Below are positions 62,510-64,000 of a DNA stretch of 64,000 bases, piece by piece. Under the pieces are notes generated by a model. That model worked only from the letters and a program-made list of their open reading frames with translations. It made no database searches and was not told the origin of the DNA. The DNA lies in the NCBI GenBank assembly GCA_917880885.1, contig OU862909.1, positions 31,246,405 through 31,310,404 of the forward strand. The letters are read 5' to 3'. The translations under genes were made by a program, and so were the position numbers. Source of the stretch: Limnephilus marmoratus. Its lineage: Eukaryota; Arthropoda; Insecta; Trichoptera; Limnephilidae. Positions within the stretch are counted from its first letter, which is position 1, and the number at the start of each line of letters is the position of its first letter.

Positions 62510-64000
62510 GGAATCCTCTCAATAAACTGCAAAAACTATTATCCAATTGCATGGAAAAATAGTTACATCACACCCATATTTAAAAAAGGTGACAAATGCG
62601 ATATACGCAACTATAGACCTGTGTGTATACAGTCAACTATTCCGAAGCTGTTTGAAAAAATTATTTTGGATAAAATTATTTTAAAATTAAATGGGATTAT
62701 AACAGGGTTTCAACACGGTTTCATGAGGAATAGATCAACTCTGACAAATCTACTGATATATGAAAACTTTATAGCGAATGCCTTTGCAGATAAATGTCAA
62801 GTAGATTCGATATATACTGACTTCAGCAAGGCGTTCGATAAAGTTTGTCATAAAATATTGATAAATAAATTAAGGAGTATGGGTATAACCGGGAACTTTC
62901 TTAAATGGGTAGAGAGTTATTTAACAAATAGGCAACTGTTTGTAAAGTTAAATGACGTAATATCGGATGCCTTATCTGCCACTAGTGGTGTGCCACAGGG
63001 CTCCCATTTAGGACCAATACTGTTTATTTTATTTATTAATGACATTGTAGACGTTTTTTCCGATGTTGATATCCTGTTATTTGCTGATGATTTAAAATTA
63101 TATAAAAAAATTAAAAATATTTCTGATTGCATAAATTTACAAAAAAATTTAAACAACTTGTTTAATTGGTGTATATGCAATAAACTGGCACTTACCATTA
63201 GTAAATGTCAAATAATAAGATTTTATAAAATAAAGAAACCGATCATTTATGAATACAATCTTGACAAAATTATATTAAACTCAGTAGAAACAATAAATGA
63301 TCTAGGTATTATTTTTAACTCAAAACTTACATTTATTAGCCATATAACTAATATTATTAATAGAGCAATGAAGATTTTAGGATTTATTATTAGAATAACC
63401 AAACAATTTTGTAACATTGATACTAATCGCATTTTATACATAACGCTAGTGAGAAGCATTTTAGAATATAACTCTACGATTTGGGCTCCACATTACAATA
63501 TCCATATTCAAGCGATTGAAAAAGTCCAGCATAGATTCCTTAGGTATATTAATTTATATAATATAATTAAATCCATCTGGTGCTCTGAGACTCTGCCAAG
63601 TGAATGGAACTGTGGAATAATTTGCCCTCTTCACAAGAAAGGAGACCCTTTGAACTGCTCTAACTATAGGGGCATAACGCTGCTGAATATCTCATACAAG
63701 ATCCTATCAAATGTACTGTGTGGTAGGCTTATGAAATATTCGGATGGCATAATTGGCCAATATCAAACTGGGTTCCGTAAGGGGAAATCTACAACTGATC
63801 AAATCTTTTCACTGAGACAGATACTGGAAAAAACAATAGAATTTAATGTTGATACATACCATCTCTTCATAGATTTTAAGGCTGCCTATGACACCGTAAA
63901 TAGAGAAAGACTGTACAGAGATTTGGATGAATTTAATATCCCAAGAAAACTGGTAAACTTAGTAAGGCTCACAATGTCTAATGTTGAGTGCCGAGTCAGA
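62510..64000 (+). pseudogene. two LINE reverse transcriptases joined in one open frame
   Basis: 497 codons with no stop, open at the window edge. Residues ~15-350 are a Jockey-like RT: 'WKNSYITPIFKKGD', 'FQHGFMRNRSTLTNLLIY', motif A 'SIYTDFSKAFDKV' (100-112), motif B 'GVPQGSHLGPILFILFIND' (160-178), 'LLFADDLKL' (189-197), 'RSILEYNSTIWAP', 'KVQHRFLRYINLY'. From ~355 a different RT starts inside its fingers region: 'CSETLPSEWNCGIICPLHKK', 'SNYRGITLLNISYKILSNVL', 'TGFRKGKSTTDQIFSLRQI', 'HLFIDFKAAYDTVN' (motif A). The upstream limit is a stop at 62507; neither part has a true start. A 5'-truncated second LINE inserted in phase at about 63565-63570. The intact frames imply recency, but fusion function is not implied. 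Confidence 0.92.

Overview
The window looks like repeat-dense intergenic DNA from an arthropod genome, most likely an insect. It is AT-rich and full of short simple repeats. It has no bacterial-style gene packing and holds broken copies of typical metazoan transposon classes: RTE-like and Jockey/CR1-like non-LTR retrotransposons, a Penelope-like element, mariner, PIF/Harbinger, hAT, a possible piggyBac remnant, Helitron-like fragments and SINEs. I could not assign an order or species. I see no convincing intact host protein-coding gene. All assignments rest on motif recognition by eye.

Layout. 0-6.2 kb: SINE-like repeats, an RT fragment, a 123-bp tandem array, a Penelope-like foldback and a deleted mariner. 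6.8-8.6 kb: a deleted PIF/Harbinger inside another inverted-repeat sequence, then a hammerhead-ribozyme-like Penelope terminus. 8.8-12.1 kb: a nearly complete RTE-like element (endonuclease plus RT) with a lost endonuclease residue, one frameshift, YADD changed to YADV, and one in-frame stop. 12.2-20 kb: SINE-like copies, a hAT-type element with an 8-bp target duplication, a 76-bp tandem array and foldback repeats. 20-25 kb: a 206-bp direct duplication, a CpG-rich stretch (best candidate for host regulatory DNA), and an RTE-like copy interrupted by a second LINE. 25-30 kb: a hAT element with a transposase remnant, several RT fragments, and an 8-bp-TSD element inside a SINE-like repeat. 30-33.3 kb: a GIY-YIG Penelope-like 3' end running into a near-perfect 210-bp palindrome, and more ribozyme-like termini. 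34-45 kb: dispersed repeats, nested SINEs, a spliced-looking small exon, and a 38-bp perfect palindrome centred on CACGTG.

45.4-48.5 kb is the most informative locus. A LINE 3' fragment carries a 5' inversion (twin-priming structure). A 2,354-bp DNA transposon has inserted into its inverted arm. That transposon has CTAG... inverted repeats, a 6-bp TGTATA duplication and a decayed transposase-like gene that I cannot place in a superfamily. Removing it in the mind restores the LINE reading frame. 49.8-51.8 kb: an intact Jockey/CR1-like RT reading frame with poly(A), directly followed by a complete-looking heat-shock promoter (phased HSE array, TATA, initiator) with no gene after it. 53.1-54.2 kb: a five-copy ~226-bp array. 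55.7-56.3 kb: a foldback element carrying the same mariner-type transposase 3' end in both arms. 56.6-61.5 kb: LINE 3' ends and MITEs. 62.5-64 kb: a 497-codon open frame, still open at the window edge, in which two unrelated RTs are joined in frame.

The coding pieces do not form a pathway. They are layers of selfish-element insertions, and nesting plus target-site duplications give their relative ages. The items most worth following up are the unassigned transposon, the hammerhead/start-peptide module of the Penelope-like elements, and the orphan heat-shock promoter.
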